Source: Gymnogyps californianus (lineage: Eukaryota; Chordata; Aves; Accipitriformes; Cathartidae). From it: DNA of 64,000 nucleotides. The stretch is taken from positions 13,130,437 to 13,194,436 of the forward strand of contig NC_059475.1 of NCBI RefSeq assembly GCF_018139145.2, written 5' to 3'. Below are positions 23,166 through 35,984 of this stretch, piece after piece. Made by a program: the position numbers and the translations under genes. The notes beneath the pieces were generated by a model. It did not search any database. It was given only the letters and a program-made list of their open reading frames with translations, and had not been told where the DNA came from. Each line of letters starts with the position of its first letter. The stretch's first letter is position 1.

Positions 23166-26100
23166 GGTGTTATCTTGTGCCACTTGCTTTATTGTTGTGC
23201 TCTTATGCTGTTGTGTTGGAGTGTTAACAATAAAGGCCAGTGCTGTGGACTGTTAATTCAAAGAACTCAATGGTGTTGTGGGACTGCTTCAAAGAGTATG
23301 GTGGCTGCTGTCCTGGATGTCATTGTCTTGTCCCACCTGGTAGTCACAGAATGCTGTATGGAAAAATATTGAGTGCTGGGCCTCTAAATAAAGCACAACC
23401 AGCACAGTTTTTGTAGTGCATGCACGCTTCATATTATGAGCTGGTTGGGGCCTTTTCCCTTATTTTCATACCTCTGCAAGTCACTGCCTGGTGATGAGGA
23501 AGTGCTGCTGCCTAGTTCTCTGCCTCTCCCAGTGAGGTCAGCAGGAGCTGCAGGCACTTGCCTTTCCATGGTATTGGGTTAAAAACGTACTGGGACGCTC
23601 AAGGGTCCAGAGTACTCAAGCTTCACTTTTTGCTGTTAAGTCTTAAATTTATCGAAGTTCAAACAGATACATATCTGTTGAGGTCACTGGAAAGATGGTC
23701 AGTAACTGTGGTGTAGAGATGACACAAGAGGAAGAGAAATAAGATGGTCATCTTCTATGGGAAAGGGGCAGAAGCCCTTCTGAAGGGCAGAAAGTTGTTT
23801 GAGGAGGGGGAAAAATCATAAATCATTTTACAAGAGTATTTTTATGTGGAACTTCATTTTATTTAAAAAAAGCAAAGGAAAATGTTACTGAAGTTGGTGC
23901 AGTGATTAATCTCCTTTTGCACCTACCAGAGATTTGTGCTGTTGTTGCGGGCAGCTTAGTCTGTAGCTCATCTCTGGTTTTGTCTTTTTAAATCCCAAAG
24001 TTGATGATGTGTTTTCACCTACTGAAAGTGATAAAATTTCATGAGTCTTTAGGAGTAAATCTGATTTCTGTTTCCTTTCCTGTTGCTGATGATGGCCGCT
24101 TGATTTGGAAAGCATTCAGTAAAGAATCTCAGACCACGCAGCTTATGGAGAAAGCGGCTCATATTTCCCTTTCCAGTCTCAAGGGCAGAGATGCCAGGTG
24201 TGCCCCGGTGAGGGCTTTCTCACTGCACACTCATCTTTTTCAGTGCATGTCCACTCCTGTGTGCGTCACGTGGCTTCTGTCTCCTGCGCTTGTGACCGCA
24301 GAGCATAGGAAGGAGCATGTTTGACCGGTCAGAAATGGGAGGTATATTGGAAATAGGAAACTAAACATCAGCCGTGTGTGAGTAATGGATTGTCTGTCTC
24401 CCGCAGGGGATGAGGATACATATTCTAATGCTTTTTGATTGCAGTGTAGCCATGACACTGTAATTAACGTAATGTCAGCTGTTCATCATGTCCTCTGTTT
24501 ATGATCCCAAACTCTGTCCTAATCCTAAATTTTGTTCTGAGGTGTTGATGTGCTCATAGAAAAGCCCAGTGAGAAAAAAGTAAAAGGTGGGAATGGTTGT
24601 TGTTTCACTGGGGCCAGCCTGAGCAAAATATTTCACCTTTTGGCAAGGAATTGATTAGGAGTGTATCCATGAGGCTTAGAATAGAGAAATGTGCTTGTCT
24701 GGGGTCTTCGGTGGTAGTCAACTGCCCAAGACCAAAGCTTGGGCCATAGTTTTACTACTGTGCTTTGTACCTATGCATTTGTGCATGCGTAATATGTTTT
24801 AACGACTTCATTTCATTTGTTTGGAACTTTAAACTGTAACTGAGTGTATATGTAATGCAGTGAGCTTTTTCAATTGTTTATAAATGCTAGCTTGCATGCT
24901 CCCCTGAGATCCTTGCCATATGTGCAGATGTGGTCACCTAATGAAGTGCTACAGAGCCTTGTGATAAACTCTGGAGTGGGACGTGATGCAGATGGTTGGT
25001 ACACGCTCCCATGCTACATTAATGGGGTCTATAGAAGATCTGAGACTGATCAGCCATTTCACCTGTCCATTGATCAATTCCTAGGTTGTGGGTTTTTTAT
25101 TACTTCCATGTCTTCGAGCACTCCTTTTGTGGTGATGTAAGGTAAAACATACCTTTCTTGGGAGGAGCTACCCGTCTCCCTCTTTCCCCAGTTACACTGC
25201 TGAAACTGCCCACTTGCAGCATGCGATGAGTTTAACTCAGTCATACACTAAAGGGAACTTTTCAAGACAAAAACATGTCATTTTTTATGTTTGGCTCCTA
25301 TGGTTCTGCTGGGCATCACTGGTGCATTCTTAAGGGAACTTAGCATGAACTTGCAAGCTTAGCATGTGGCACTTTCATGTCTAGAAAAGCTGTTTCATGT
25401 GATGTCATTTCAGCATCTTCTGGATTCTTGGCAGCTGAAGTAGCTGTCTTTTTATATTCACGTACCTGTGAATAGTCTGCATGCAGTTTTTGGTAACAGT
25501 GTAAAATACGCCTCATATACACCTTTGGGTAGTCTTTTTGATAGAAAGAGAGGTGGTTTAAGTGTATAATCTGCTGGGAGCTCTGTCACTCACAAAATGT
25601 AGAGTTTTCAGAAGTACAGTCAATAATATGCTCCAATGTAGTTTATATCTTATAATAGCTATATGGACAGACAGGTGTTCCCATAAGACATCTCACTGTC
25701 TAGGGTTTTTTTTAACCTTTGCTATCATGTTACAAACACAACCAGAAGAGTAATATGTTGAAACTCTTTTATATCTCCTCATGTATAAACATAGGTGTGT
25801 TGGTTATGTAATGTACATACACATTTTCTTGTGTTCAGCTCCCTAAATAACATATAAAGGGTTGCATATGCTAGTTTTAGTTTAAGTTTTTAGTGCAGGG
25901 GCGGAATACCATAACAGCATAATGAAGTGGTTGATAGAGAAAAAAGAAATTGATTTCCTGCTTAGTATGGCACAGTCAGCTTTGCAATTTTATGCCCACT
26001 AGAGGGACTGTTGCTTATACTACTCATTGCAGAAAGCAGAGTCATGCAGTCCCTTTAGTATCTTTTATAAAGTTTTAAAATTTTGAATGACTGACTCCGG

Positions 26101-26609
26101 TTAAATCCTCTAAAGAGTAAGTCTCCAAGCTGTTTCTCGAAGTGTAAAAACTTTGAGTACAGTGCTGTTTTTCTAAGTCCAAATACTTTTTACTGAATTT
26201 CCTTACTAAATGTTCTTTTTCTTTCTTTTTTTTTAAAGTATTTTCTGTTCTCTTGATTTATCAGTCCAGGCTTTCCTATATGACGTTGCTGGGGATTAAT
26301 TTAGAATTTTTTTGTCAAGGAAAAAATGTTGTATGTCTTTATTTATGTTTGGAATAAGTTTTGTTTTGCAACCATGGTGCCAGCGAATATGGTAAATTAA
26401 TCAGTTCTTGTATTCGCAAATGTCATTGAAATGGGTTTCTCCTTCAACTGGGAGATAGTGAGTTTTGGGCAAGAGGCACGTAAACTTATAGTCAGTATGA
26501 GAAAACTTCCAAATGTATCTGTTTTTTTCTTGTTTAGCTGGGGGATTTTTTCTGTTTGTTTGTTTGAGTTGCACGTTCCTGACCTGCACATTTTTCTTCT
26601 TAAATACAG

Positions 26610-26698
26610 AAACATGAAAGGATACAGGAAGTCCTGCATGACCACGATGAATACCTGTGCTAATTAAGTCACTGGCTGAGTACTAGGAGAACAGCAAG
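26610..26698 (+). other. Candidate non-coding or UTR exon
   Basis: An 89-bp segment is preceded by a pyrimidine-rich stretch ending TTTTTCTTCTTAAATACAG and followed by CAAG|GTAAGC, a near-consensus donor. All three plus-strand frames contain a stop inside it, so it cannot be an internal coding exon; it could be a UTR or lncRNA exon, or the last codons of a frame ending at a stop. Paired splice-like sites occur by chance in a window this large, so this is only a candidate. About 90 bases downstream is a short hairpin (CGGGC ... GCCCG) in an AT-rich, conserved-looking setting. Confidence 0.25.
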
Positions 26699-28364
26699 GT
26701 AAGCAGTCAGGCCATGCCAGCAGCATTTCTTGTAATCTGCATGATTGTATTTCAACAAAGCCTTCGTGCTTTCAGATATCAAATTAATAACAAGTCGGGC
26801 GAAGACAAATAGCCCGCAGGTTTGAATGCAATGGATTTACTTTTAGTTCAATCTTTGGCAAGCAAACACCTCTGTTTTCCTTCCTGGGGGGGAAAAGTAC
26901 AAGTTCTGTAGTGGTTTTCTTTTTTTAAAAAAGCAATATCTCTAATTTCAACAATCGATTCATGACCAAAGCTCAGCTTCCTGGGCTGACTCTAGGGAGG
27001 GCTTGGAGGAGGGGTGGAATGCTTCAAAAACTTAGCTGATGAAAAGGCATGCTGTTTTGTGGATGCCTCCCAGAACTGTTTAAATCTCTGTGTGTGTGTG
27101 TGTGTGTATGCGTGCGCGCGCGTATGAGAAGAGAAAGAGAGAGATCTCCATGACAACTGGCCTGGCCAGTCTGTGTTCTCTGCAATCATTTTAGCTGGAA
27201 TCAGTGCTGCGAAAGGTCATATGAAGGAGTTGTGGGAAGCACAGCAGGTATTAGACGCTAAACGACTGGTTTTCTGATTGCCTCAGATAATAAGACAGAG
27301 TTTTGTCTGGGAAATACAAATCTGAGAATGGAGTGGAAAGGGAAATGCTCTACATTTCAGGTAACAAAATTTGCCTTTTTAATGTTATTTCCTCCCATTT
27401 TAAAGTTTGGTGGGCTTTTTTTTCCTGTGGTGTTTACTCCCAGCCGAGCGTCTGAGCAAGCTTGGATTCCCTAGCTCTGGGGAATGATGTCATGCGGCAA
27501 CAGTTGGATTCTATTAGCCAGGGAAAGAGGAAACATCCTGCATTTTTGAAAAAAAAAGATACTTTGGCTCTTTGTTGAATTTTGTGCAAAGGCTGCAAGA
27601 AGTGTTTTTAAAAAAAAAAAAAAGTTTCTAACAAATTAATTGCCAGAAAATGTCATTTAGGACCTAGACAGCACCAAACTTTTAAACCACTGCAACAACT
27701 ACTCCTATATGCAAGAAAATAATTATGGAACTGTTACAGAATTCAGAAGACATTTCTTTCTTCTTGGATACTCCTATATTCATCTTTAATGAGAAAACTA
27801 ATTGCACTGTAATTAAGCAAAGGATTTGAAACCTCCACGCATTTGGGATCCTTTAGCAATTGTTTGGAGAATGTGCTGCTAAAGAGTTTCTTCTGGGTTG
27901 GGCTCTGTCTCAAACTGCTGCTTATGAATAGATGATGCTGGCAGCATTGTTCTTAATAAGATTTTCAGTCCTGGACTGTGTTTTTCATAGCTTTAAACCA
28001 GCCTTTTTGGGAGAGGGTAGCAGGGAAAGAAAGCAGAAAACTAATAATCTCAGCAATTTGAAAGGGTCTTTTTTTCCCCCTTTGCTCAGAGATGTTTGCT
28101 AAATGCTGTATTCAACACTCAACATTACGATAGCATGCATAGCATTTTAAGTGGAAAAATACCTAACAATTAATGTACAACTGCTATGCCCTAATGAAAA
28201 GAGTTGGAAAATGGATATAATCCTACTTCCTTGAACATCACAAAAATAGGCTGTACCAATAACCATGATGAAAAGATTAGGTCACCCCTACGCTGTTTAA
28301 ACTCCCCTCTAGCAGATGCTCATTTCTACTTTTATGCTGCTTTGCTCCCTTCTGTGCGTTTCAG
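26699..28364. other. Non-coding region, possible regulatory segment
   Basis: No gene is recognised. The region has a TG/CG alternating repeat at 27,089, an A run at 27,609 and an ATF/CRE-like TGATGTCAT at 27,485-27,493 within a moderately GC-rich stretch (27,430-27,560). That stretch has few repeats, and its look suggests possible conservation, but nothing here proves function. Confidence 0.4.
27089..27126. repeat. Alternating TG/CG tract (Z-DNA-prone)
   Basis: Thirty-eight bases alternate strictly pyrimidine-purine: a (TG)n block, then TATGCGTG, a CGCGCGCG core and TATG. CG alternation embedded in TG repeats is the sequence type that most readily adopts Z-DNA. It also produces spurious open frames. 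Confidence 0.9.
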
Positions 28365-28440
28365 GCATGATCCAAAGCTTGCTGGAGTCCATGGGAGTTT
28401 TCCCGTCAACTTCAAAGGGCTTCAGATCAGCCTCTGCCTG
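28365..28440. repeat. Degraded palindromic amniote repeat
   Basis: Left arm TGATCCAAAGCTTGCTGGAG and right arm ACTTCAAAGGGCTTCAGATCA are imperfect inverted copies. The known intact form reads TGATCCAAAGCCCATTGAAG ... CTTCAATGGGCTTTGGATCA. This is a recognisable, old, MITE-like palindrome found throughout sauropsid genomes; the family name is not assigned here. Confidence 0.6.
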
Positions 28441-31400
28441 AGAACTTCTCAGCCTGTGTTTCAGTCTTTTGACTGCAGGACCAGGCCACAGACTCTCCGC
28501 TTTCTTTCTTGAACTTTCCAAACAGAAGGTCTTTTGTGTTGCTCCAAACAATGCCAGGCGCTGCTGACTGGCTTCAGCGTGGCTGCTAACACACGCTGGA
28601 GATAATGGTTGATGCTTATTTCCGCTTTCTCCTAAAATCGTCCTAGAGGGGGAAAGTGCAGTGACTAGAAATCAGATCCTTCTATCCCATCTCCTATCCT
28701 CACAAATGGCCGTTGTTTATGAGCGTGTGTGTGTGTGCACGTGTGTGTCTGTGTGTGCAAATTGTTCCTTGATTAAAGGGCAGTATTGGCTGTGCTTCGG
28801 GGAGGATTTCCAGGAAGACTTTAGGGGCAAAACACTGTTATCGCTGTGATCTGCCAGTAGAGCACTCATGAGGGAGAAGTAGGCTGTCCTGGAGCAGGCA
28901 GTCTTTCTACAACAGGCGTACAGAACTGACAGCTGTCATCTGCGAACTCAGGGCTGATCAGCACAGTCTAACACTTTGTGTCCTACTCTTGCCTACCAGA
29001 TTTGACCAGCTTGATTCTATAAATAAAATACTCTTCTTAGTGAATATCAATTAATAACCTGGTCAAGTGATGGGAAAAAATAATAATTTTTCATCCGTTT
29101 GATGGTTGGGAGCAGTTTAATAAGAAATCCTTGTGCCATTCTTGACTAGAAATGAAATATCTGTGGAGCTGGCATGTTAATTTGAACCATCCCCCTCCTT
29201 AAGAAGGAACACTGTGATGATTACCCAAGTTTAAGGCTCATTTGTGAGAAAATGCTATTACTCCCTGAAATTTCTGAGAAGACAAAAATAATGATTTTCA
29301 AAATCAGAACCACTGCTTTGAAGTGCTTACATTTTACAGATGGTCAGCTTGAGACTCCTGAGAGATCTCTGCAAGGTGTTGCAAATGGGGATTTCCAAAG
29401 GCAACAGTTGCTTTTTGGCGTTTATCTGTTGTGTGGCACAATGCAATGGGAAGCCTGGTGAGTTCTCTCCCCGTGTTTCTGGCTGAGTGGCATTTCCCAT
29501 AATGGTCTGTGTTGTAGTGTTTACATGTTACTTTGAAAAGTGATACAAGGCATCATTCCCATAGTCCTTTAATATAATTTCCATATGTCCTAGCATTCTG
29601 AATGGTTCCAAATGAAGTTTGCATATGTTATATACATAGTATACCTTCCCAGTAGGAAATAAAAAAAAAAAAGAAAATCAAGAAATCATAATATATTTAT
29701 AACCACACTTATAACAAGATACCTTATAGCTGACCTACTGTGGTTGGGCATAAATGTAACCAGCAGCACATAGGCATTGGCACATTGTTTTTTTCATCCA
29801 TTAAGGGAGTAAGCAATTCAAGAAGGCTGCTGCTATACCTGGTAATGCACGTGGAGTTCTTGCAGCAATCTTTGCAGGTGTAGCAGCTCTGTGCTCAACA
29901 CAGCTCCTGTGGGCAGGTCCTTAGCCCAGTGTTTGCAGCCTCCTCTAGTTGTCACTTCCTAAGTGCATTCGTTTCTGTATCTTGGAAGAGAGTTGCTTTC
30001 TGTTGTTGTCCTGACATAAGTCTCCTCGTTGGTCCCATGCGTCCCCCATGTTTCTGCCAGTGGCTGTATGCCTACGTTCTGTCTGTGGATAGTCAGTGGC
30101 TCTGAGTTTTCCAGAGAGATTAATGTGTTTTTTTGATAGGATTAGTTGTGTCCTGTCTCATTGTACTTACAAGGAAAGTGAAAGGACATGGTAGAAATCT
30201 CTTTTTGTTCTCTCTCCTTGACTATCTAATGAGTAATTTTTATATTCTGAGTTATAATGTTTTAATTGCTTTTTATCTTGCATAAGATCATCTTTTGTGT
30301 AACTGCTCGTACTCCCTCTATCCATAGGTTGACAGCATATGTTGTCTGTTGCAGTGAGTTTCAGGTTAATTGTTATGTTGACATATTTGTCCTTATTACT
30401 TGGAAATACACTGCTTTGTTTGTGAATGAGCTGAGGCTATCTAGAAGCCTAGGACTGACTTTGTATCATTCAGTACTTGTTTCTGCTCTTACTCCCTTCT
30501 CTAAATAACTCCAGTCTCTTCGATTTTTCTTCTTAGGGGAAGTCTGTGAGACACTGGAAAAAAACTGTAGTTGTCTCCGTTTCTGCTGCTTTCCTTGAAG
30601 GTCAGGTGATCTTCAGAGCACCTGGTGTTACAGTTGTGGACAGATGCACCATTAAATTCTTGAACATGAGATCAGTATTCTCCATCTGTAAGCTTATGGT
30701 CACAATAGACTGAATTCATTGATTGAAAACAACAGTGCTGCATATTTAGAAGAGCTGCTCATGAGGATGCTCAAATCTTTCCTTATTTTCTGTAAGTTAA
30801 TTTCAATTCCAGCAGTATGAACAACTAGTTCTCACAGTTGTTTCCTCTCATGGGCTGTTTTCTGGTCATGGTGACTCTGAGTGACTTTCTAAGGTGTAAA
30901 ATGTGACATGCAAAAGGATTTGTTCTGAGTAGTTCACACTTGATATGAGTGTGGCTACCTTTAATTACAGCAAGAACCTTGAAATGATTGCACTGTCATT
31001 CTGCTCTGCAGTGCAGGCTATCATTAGTGCTAATCAGTGATCTCTGTTCTGCCTTTGCATCTTTGACCCAGTTACTTTGCTGAACTTAACACAGTTGCTG
31101 GTGTGACACAAAGCAGACTCTTGGCACAGCCCTGATCACAGAGCAGGGAGAGATCTGGCAACTTTCACACAAATCTGTTATAATTAAAGCTTCCGGTCTG
31201 GGATTTAAACTTCTTCTTTCTCTTAAAAGTCTGAGAGGCTTTTTAAAATATTTTTGAGCCTGAAAATGAACCTACTGCTGGTAGAGGCAAAGTACCCTGA
31301 TGGTATTAGCTTCAGGCAGACCTGGACGAGGCAGGTGCTGTTCTTGTTCCTTCATCAGGCTTTGCAAACGTGCTTCCACCCCAAGTGCTTTTTGAACAGA

Positions 31401-32946
31401 GCCTCATAGTTGTTCCTCAGTTTCACGTGATGACAACAACAGAGTCCCCTAAGCAGTCAGAGGAGTGTTGCATGTTTGGCTTTCCTCCAGTGCCAGCTCT
31501 TATTCTGAGTTCAAGCCTCACGTAGCATTAATCCTCTCTGCCCACTTGCAGCCAAACTGCTGTACGCAATGGGCTGTTCAAAGAAGTCCCATGTCCCCAT
31601 CCTGTCAGAGGCGGTGCTCCCCCCTTGTACCTTTTTTTCCCCATCCTGTTGCAGTTTGATGACAAGATGATGAATCAGAGGCTAAAACTTCTGCCAATGG
31701 CAAGAGCACAATTTGGCATCCTGTGTGCAGCTGGCATCCAAAGGATACAAGCCATCAAATTATCCATGCTCCTGGTCCAGCTGAGCCTGTTGGTTTATGA
31801 CCAGAACATCCCTGCCGTCTTTAAAGCATGCTTGAAAGTTAAAAGGCATCACTAAGCATTTACCGCATTATGGACATGCTGAGGACAGTTGGATGATTTT
31901 GACAGTACAAAACCTGTTCCCTGCAATGCTATTTCATACCTTCTTGGTAGAGAGCAAAAAGCAATTTGAGAGCTGCAGCAGTATGGAAACATTTGCAGCT
32001 GCACAATTTGCATTCCCATGTTTCAGTCTCTCACAGGCCCATGCAGACATTCTATTATTAGTTTTAAAAGGAGAATAGCTGACAGCTGATTAATTTGAAC
32101 GGCGTATTCCAGAGAGAGCTGTTTTATGACTGAGTTGTCAAGAGTGGCAAGCCAAGAAAGTATTGACTAATGTTACAAAGAAAAATCTCTCACGTAGAGC
32201 ACAATCCTGTTTATCCAAAAGATTTGTAGGGGACAAAACCATCTTCATACCGCTTTGCTGTCAACATGTTCAAACCCGTGCTGGGGGAGGTGAGAAGCTG
32301 AACAGCTCAGCCTGTTGCGTTCATCCCCTAGCAGTTCCTGGGAGAGCTCGCTGGGGGTTTCCTGGCATGTTGTCACAGGGAAGGGGACATATTGCAACTC
32401 AGTCTGCAGAAACCTGCCTAAAAAATAATTTCGAGTGATTGGTGTTCATTCTGGTGTTGGTTTTTGGAGAAGAGTCAAGTTGGTTTCAGAGGGAAGAGTA
32501 GAAAAAAACTCCACTTTTGGACAATGGATATGCTTTGTGTAATCAGCTGATGCTCTGGATTAGAGCTGCTCCGCTGTGCATCAGACTGGGTTTCACCATT
32601 GTACTGACCCCGCTACGCTCATGCTTGGGGCAGCAGATTGGCTTTTGGGAGTGTATGAAGACCTAAGAGCAAACGCTGGTTTTTCAGTGCTCTTTTATTA
32701 GCAGCAGCACATGACAGGAGGTTGCAAGTTGAGTGGTATCACCCTGGGACACGCACAGGCGGCTGTCTGGCCACCCCTTTCCTTTCCTGTGGAAAGGACT
32801 GCCCTTGTGTGCCACCTGTAAGCAAGACCCTGCTCCCAGCCTGGGCAGATGAAGCACAGCTCTCTCCCTGATCTGAGGCAGAGGAGAGCCACTCCTGTCT
32901 CTGGAGCTGCATAAGATGATCCATTTAGGTCTTCTGTCTCCTACAG
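28441..32946. other. Non-coding region
   Basis: No gene is recognised. There is a GT/GC-rich microsatellite at 28,723-28,760, a possible MIR fragment near 29.33 kb (ATTTTACAGATGGTCAGCTTGAGACTC) and an A run at 29,649. A 76-codon open frame at 31,625-31,855 follows a pyrimidine tract and CAG at 31,654 but matches nothing I know. The remaining sequence is unremarkable. Confidence 0.5.
28723..28760. repeat. GT-rich microsatellite
   Basis: GCGTGTGTGTGTGTGCACGT and following GTGTGTGTCTGTGTGTGCA. Nearly uninterrupted alternation of purine and pyrimidine; simple repeat. Confidence 0.85.
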
Positions 32947-33045
32947 CAATAAGCCTCTGCCATGATGCTGTAATATCACCTGCTTTCATGGGACTGTTCC
33001 CTCTGCCTCTGCTTGGGATGCTCTGGGGGGCAGGAGTCACAAAAG
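32947..33045 (+). other. Candidate exon
   Basis: A 99-bp segment (33 codons' length) lies between a pyrimidine-rich acceptor (GTCTTCTGTCTCCTACAG) and a donor AAAAG|GTGAGA. One of three frames is open throughout; the other two have stops. The open-frame peptide is hydrophobic in its middle (FPLPLLGML) and I do not recognise it. Splice-like pairs of this quality arise by chance, so this needs expression evidence. Confidence 0.2.
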
Positions 33046-34780
33046 GTGAGAGCAAAGAGTGGCACGAGGCGAGAAGGCTAAACTGCCCCTCAATTGCTGT
33101 GGGCTGGGAGGAGACCGTGTGTTTTTCAGCGCAGAGAGCTTGTGCCCTTGAGGGTGATCAGCTGGGCAGGAACACTGTTCTCTTGAGCCAGGCCACAGCT
33201 GCTGTCAAGGCACAGAGGAGGTGGTCCCAAAACACATGCAGAGGTGAGATCCTTACAGACCCTGCTTGTCGCCATGTGCTGCCTCCACCCTCCTCTTCCT
33301 CGCTTTAGGGACCATGGAGACGGGGGAAAGGGTAGCAATGAGAGTGAGGCTTTTTCACTTTGTATCCAGCAGCTGAGCCCAGGTTCCTTTTTCAACAGAA
33401 GTTTCCCTGGAAATGAGATTTGTTTAATGTAAAGGTTGGGTGAAGGCAGAGGTTGAACCTTATTGCATTTAGAAACGCTCACTTCATGTCCACATGTCTG
33501 AAGCTCTTTGTGTGTGATGAGGAGGCTGCTGTACAAGCTGGTTGTACAGAGGACCCCATTAGCAGGTTGTAGTCTCTTCTGTGCCAGACTCAGTGGATAG
33601 TATAATATACTGTCAAATTTGGCATTTGCATTAAGATCTGCTTTCCTCTCCTATGGAGGCATTATCCAGTTTTCTGCTGAGACGCATCAAGAGCTAAGGT
33701 CCCTGCTGCGTTTTGTTTACTGTTGGCTGACATGCATGGACAGTAGAAAACAAATGTAAACATGACTCGGTGCTGTGTACTACAATAGCACAGAATGCTT
33801 CCTGGGGATTTATGACCACCTGGAAGAACAGGGTGTCCAAGAGGCAGCCGGAGGTGGTCAGCTGCAGCACCTTGTCAGCAGATCCCAGCGCAGTTCCTGT
33901 GCCTGTGGCACTGATGGCTCTGATAACGGGGGTGTACCTACCTGTTCTAAAAGTATGGCCAGATCCTCAGGTAGAGGAAGATGAAGTCAGCGGGGTTATG
34001 CTAAAGGTTCCCATGATTTCTCTGGAAAATCTATGCAGTTCATGTTCTGGATAGGGCAGACTGACTGCAAAGTGGCCATTTATCTGGAGATTTCAGGGGT
34101 CAGCCAATGGCTGTTCTGGTCAGGCTGTGTGATGTCCTGAAATCCTGAATAAATGGCCACATTCCTCTTTCTCCACCTCAATAAAGTTTCCATGTGCAAA
34201 ACCACGCTGCATTAGGTGAAGCTCTCTTGCTGAGTTGTATCAGGTTTGTAATGTCTTTGGCGGTTGTGTTGCTGGTGAGGTGTATGACCTTGCCTACAGT
34301 AGCAATGCACACGGGCCTACTGTCTTCTGAGATCTGGTATCATGTGTGCCCCCTGGGGACACAGTGACAGGACAGGCTCCGAAGTGAACTGCCACTGGTT
34401 CTGAGAAGGATGAGTTCCTGCTGCCTGTATTGGTGCCAAATGATATGCTGGCTTATGGAAGTATTAAAATGTTTACTATTAAAAAATGATTTGTCCTGAG
34501 AAAAGGAGAAACCTGTTGCTTGCAGTGAGGGAACAGTCGGCTACTCCTGAGTCCGGGTAGAAAACGGAGATGCTAGGAACAGGTTGGAGGAAGAGTGCAG
34601 AAAAAGCCAGCTGATTATCTTTGAAAGAGGAAAGAAAACCTTGTTAAAAGGCAATTATTCTTCTGGATGAGTGGTTGGCTTCCCATAAGGTGGGCAGAAG
34701 AGGAGCAAAGTCAAACCCCAGACTTCTGGCTCAGCATAACACTTATCATTTCAACATTTGCTTACAATCTGATTTAAAAG

Positions 34781-34798
34781 CCAACCAACCAACCAACC
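34781..34798. repeat. (CCAA)n microsatellite
   Basis: Four to five head-to-tail CCAA units. Simple repeat. Confidence 0.85.
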
Positions 34799-35485
34799 TA
34801 TCATTGTAGACTGGGAATCCTATAAAATATTTTTTTGGTAACATGGACACATGGTGTTCCCAAAACAAAACAGTCCAGGACACTTGTGGTGGTGGGGTGA
34901 TGTTGAGAGCCTGCTAGGCTCTTTCACTGCTGCCCACTGCTGAACAGGAGCAGCAAATCTGTCGGCTTGGACAGATTGCCCTTGTGACAGTGGCTCATTA
35001 ATGGTTGTCACATCAGTTATGTTTCCATGACAGTCTCAGGTCTGACAAATGTGACAAAGCTGTGTTTTATCAGCAAATCCCCCAGCAAATCCCCTGCTGG
35101 CCCTAGTCAGGAAAGCATATGGATAAGAAAAGAAAATTATTCCTCCTGCTCTTTGTAAGTGAACCAGCCAGCTAGGACTAGTTGCATTCCTCTGTAATTT
35201 GCAGTACCTCCTGTATGGGGCTGAACCAGCGATGAATTAATACCTTTTTCCATTTGTTAAGAAGTTTTATTCATTGTTTCAGTGACCAAGGAAACTCTAA
35301 AGGTCAGATTGATGTTTTGGGAAACGAAGCAGAAGCACTGGTGTTCTGACTATTACAGGGCAGGCTTGGCAACTCTTGAATCAAGCTGGCTTTTTTGCGG
35401 AAGGGTTACAGAGATTCAGATAGGTATATTGGCCAGAGCTGAACCTGTAGAGTAAGCAGTCAGACTTGTTCTGTTGCAGTTATTT

Positions 35486-35507
35486 AAAAAAAAAAAAAAA
35501 AAAAAAA
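35486..35507. repeat. Poly-A run, 22 bases
   Basis: Uninterrupted run of 22 A after TTATTT. No upstream SINE or cDNA body and no target-site duplication is apparent, so a simple repeat is the safest call. Confidence 0.9.
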
Positions 35508-35984
35508 GGCAGGAGCATTCTATTTATATTCAACTATTAATTGACATGATCTCCCTTTGAAATTCCTCATTGAACGCTACAAGATGAAGCAATCTGCAAC
35601 TGTTTGTTATCTGTAGGTTATCTATTAATATGTTGTATGCCAAATCACACTCATACATCAAATGAGGAAAAAAAGGATAAAATTATAGACACACAGAGAT
35701 CTCTTTCTATCACGAATGTATCAATCTTGAAATCTAGCAGGATCTGTAATATACGTATTTGCCCCTCTTATGCAGGGAAGGTAAAAGAAGGGAAATACTA
35801 GTTGAATAAATTAGATAATATGACATAAATAAGCAAATGAGGAGGGCTCCAGAGCTTTGTGAAGTATAACATGATTGCCCTTTCCTGAATAGAATCAGAT
35901 CTGCTTACAAGCATTCAGTCCAACTCTGCAGGGAATTACAAACAGGATGCAGCTTTGCTAATATTGGCAGATATTGGAGGTTTT

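Larger units (their letters stand above)
22431..26609. other. Non-coding region
   Basis: No gene is recognised. It holds a TA/CA microsatellite at 22.74 kb and a palindromic repeat remnant at 23.10-23.16 kb. Open frames reach at most 107 codons and are unlike known proteins. The sequence from 25.8 to 26.6 kb is AT-rich and ends in a pyrimidine-rich stretch before the candidate exon at 26,610. Confidence 0.5.

Noticed and set aside
31655..31855. Exon starting after TTGCAG with a 67-codon open frame
   Set aside because: No convincing donor follows and the peptide is not recognised. Less support than the three candidates listed.
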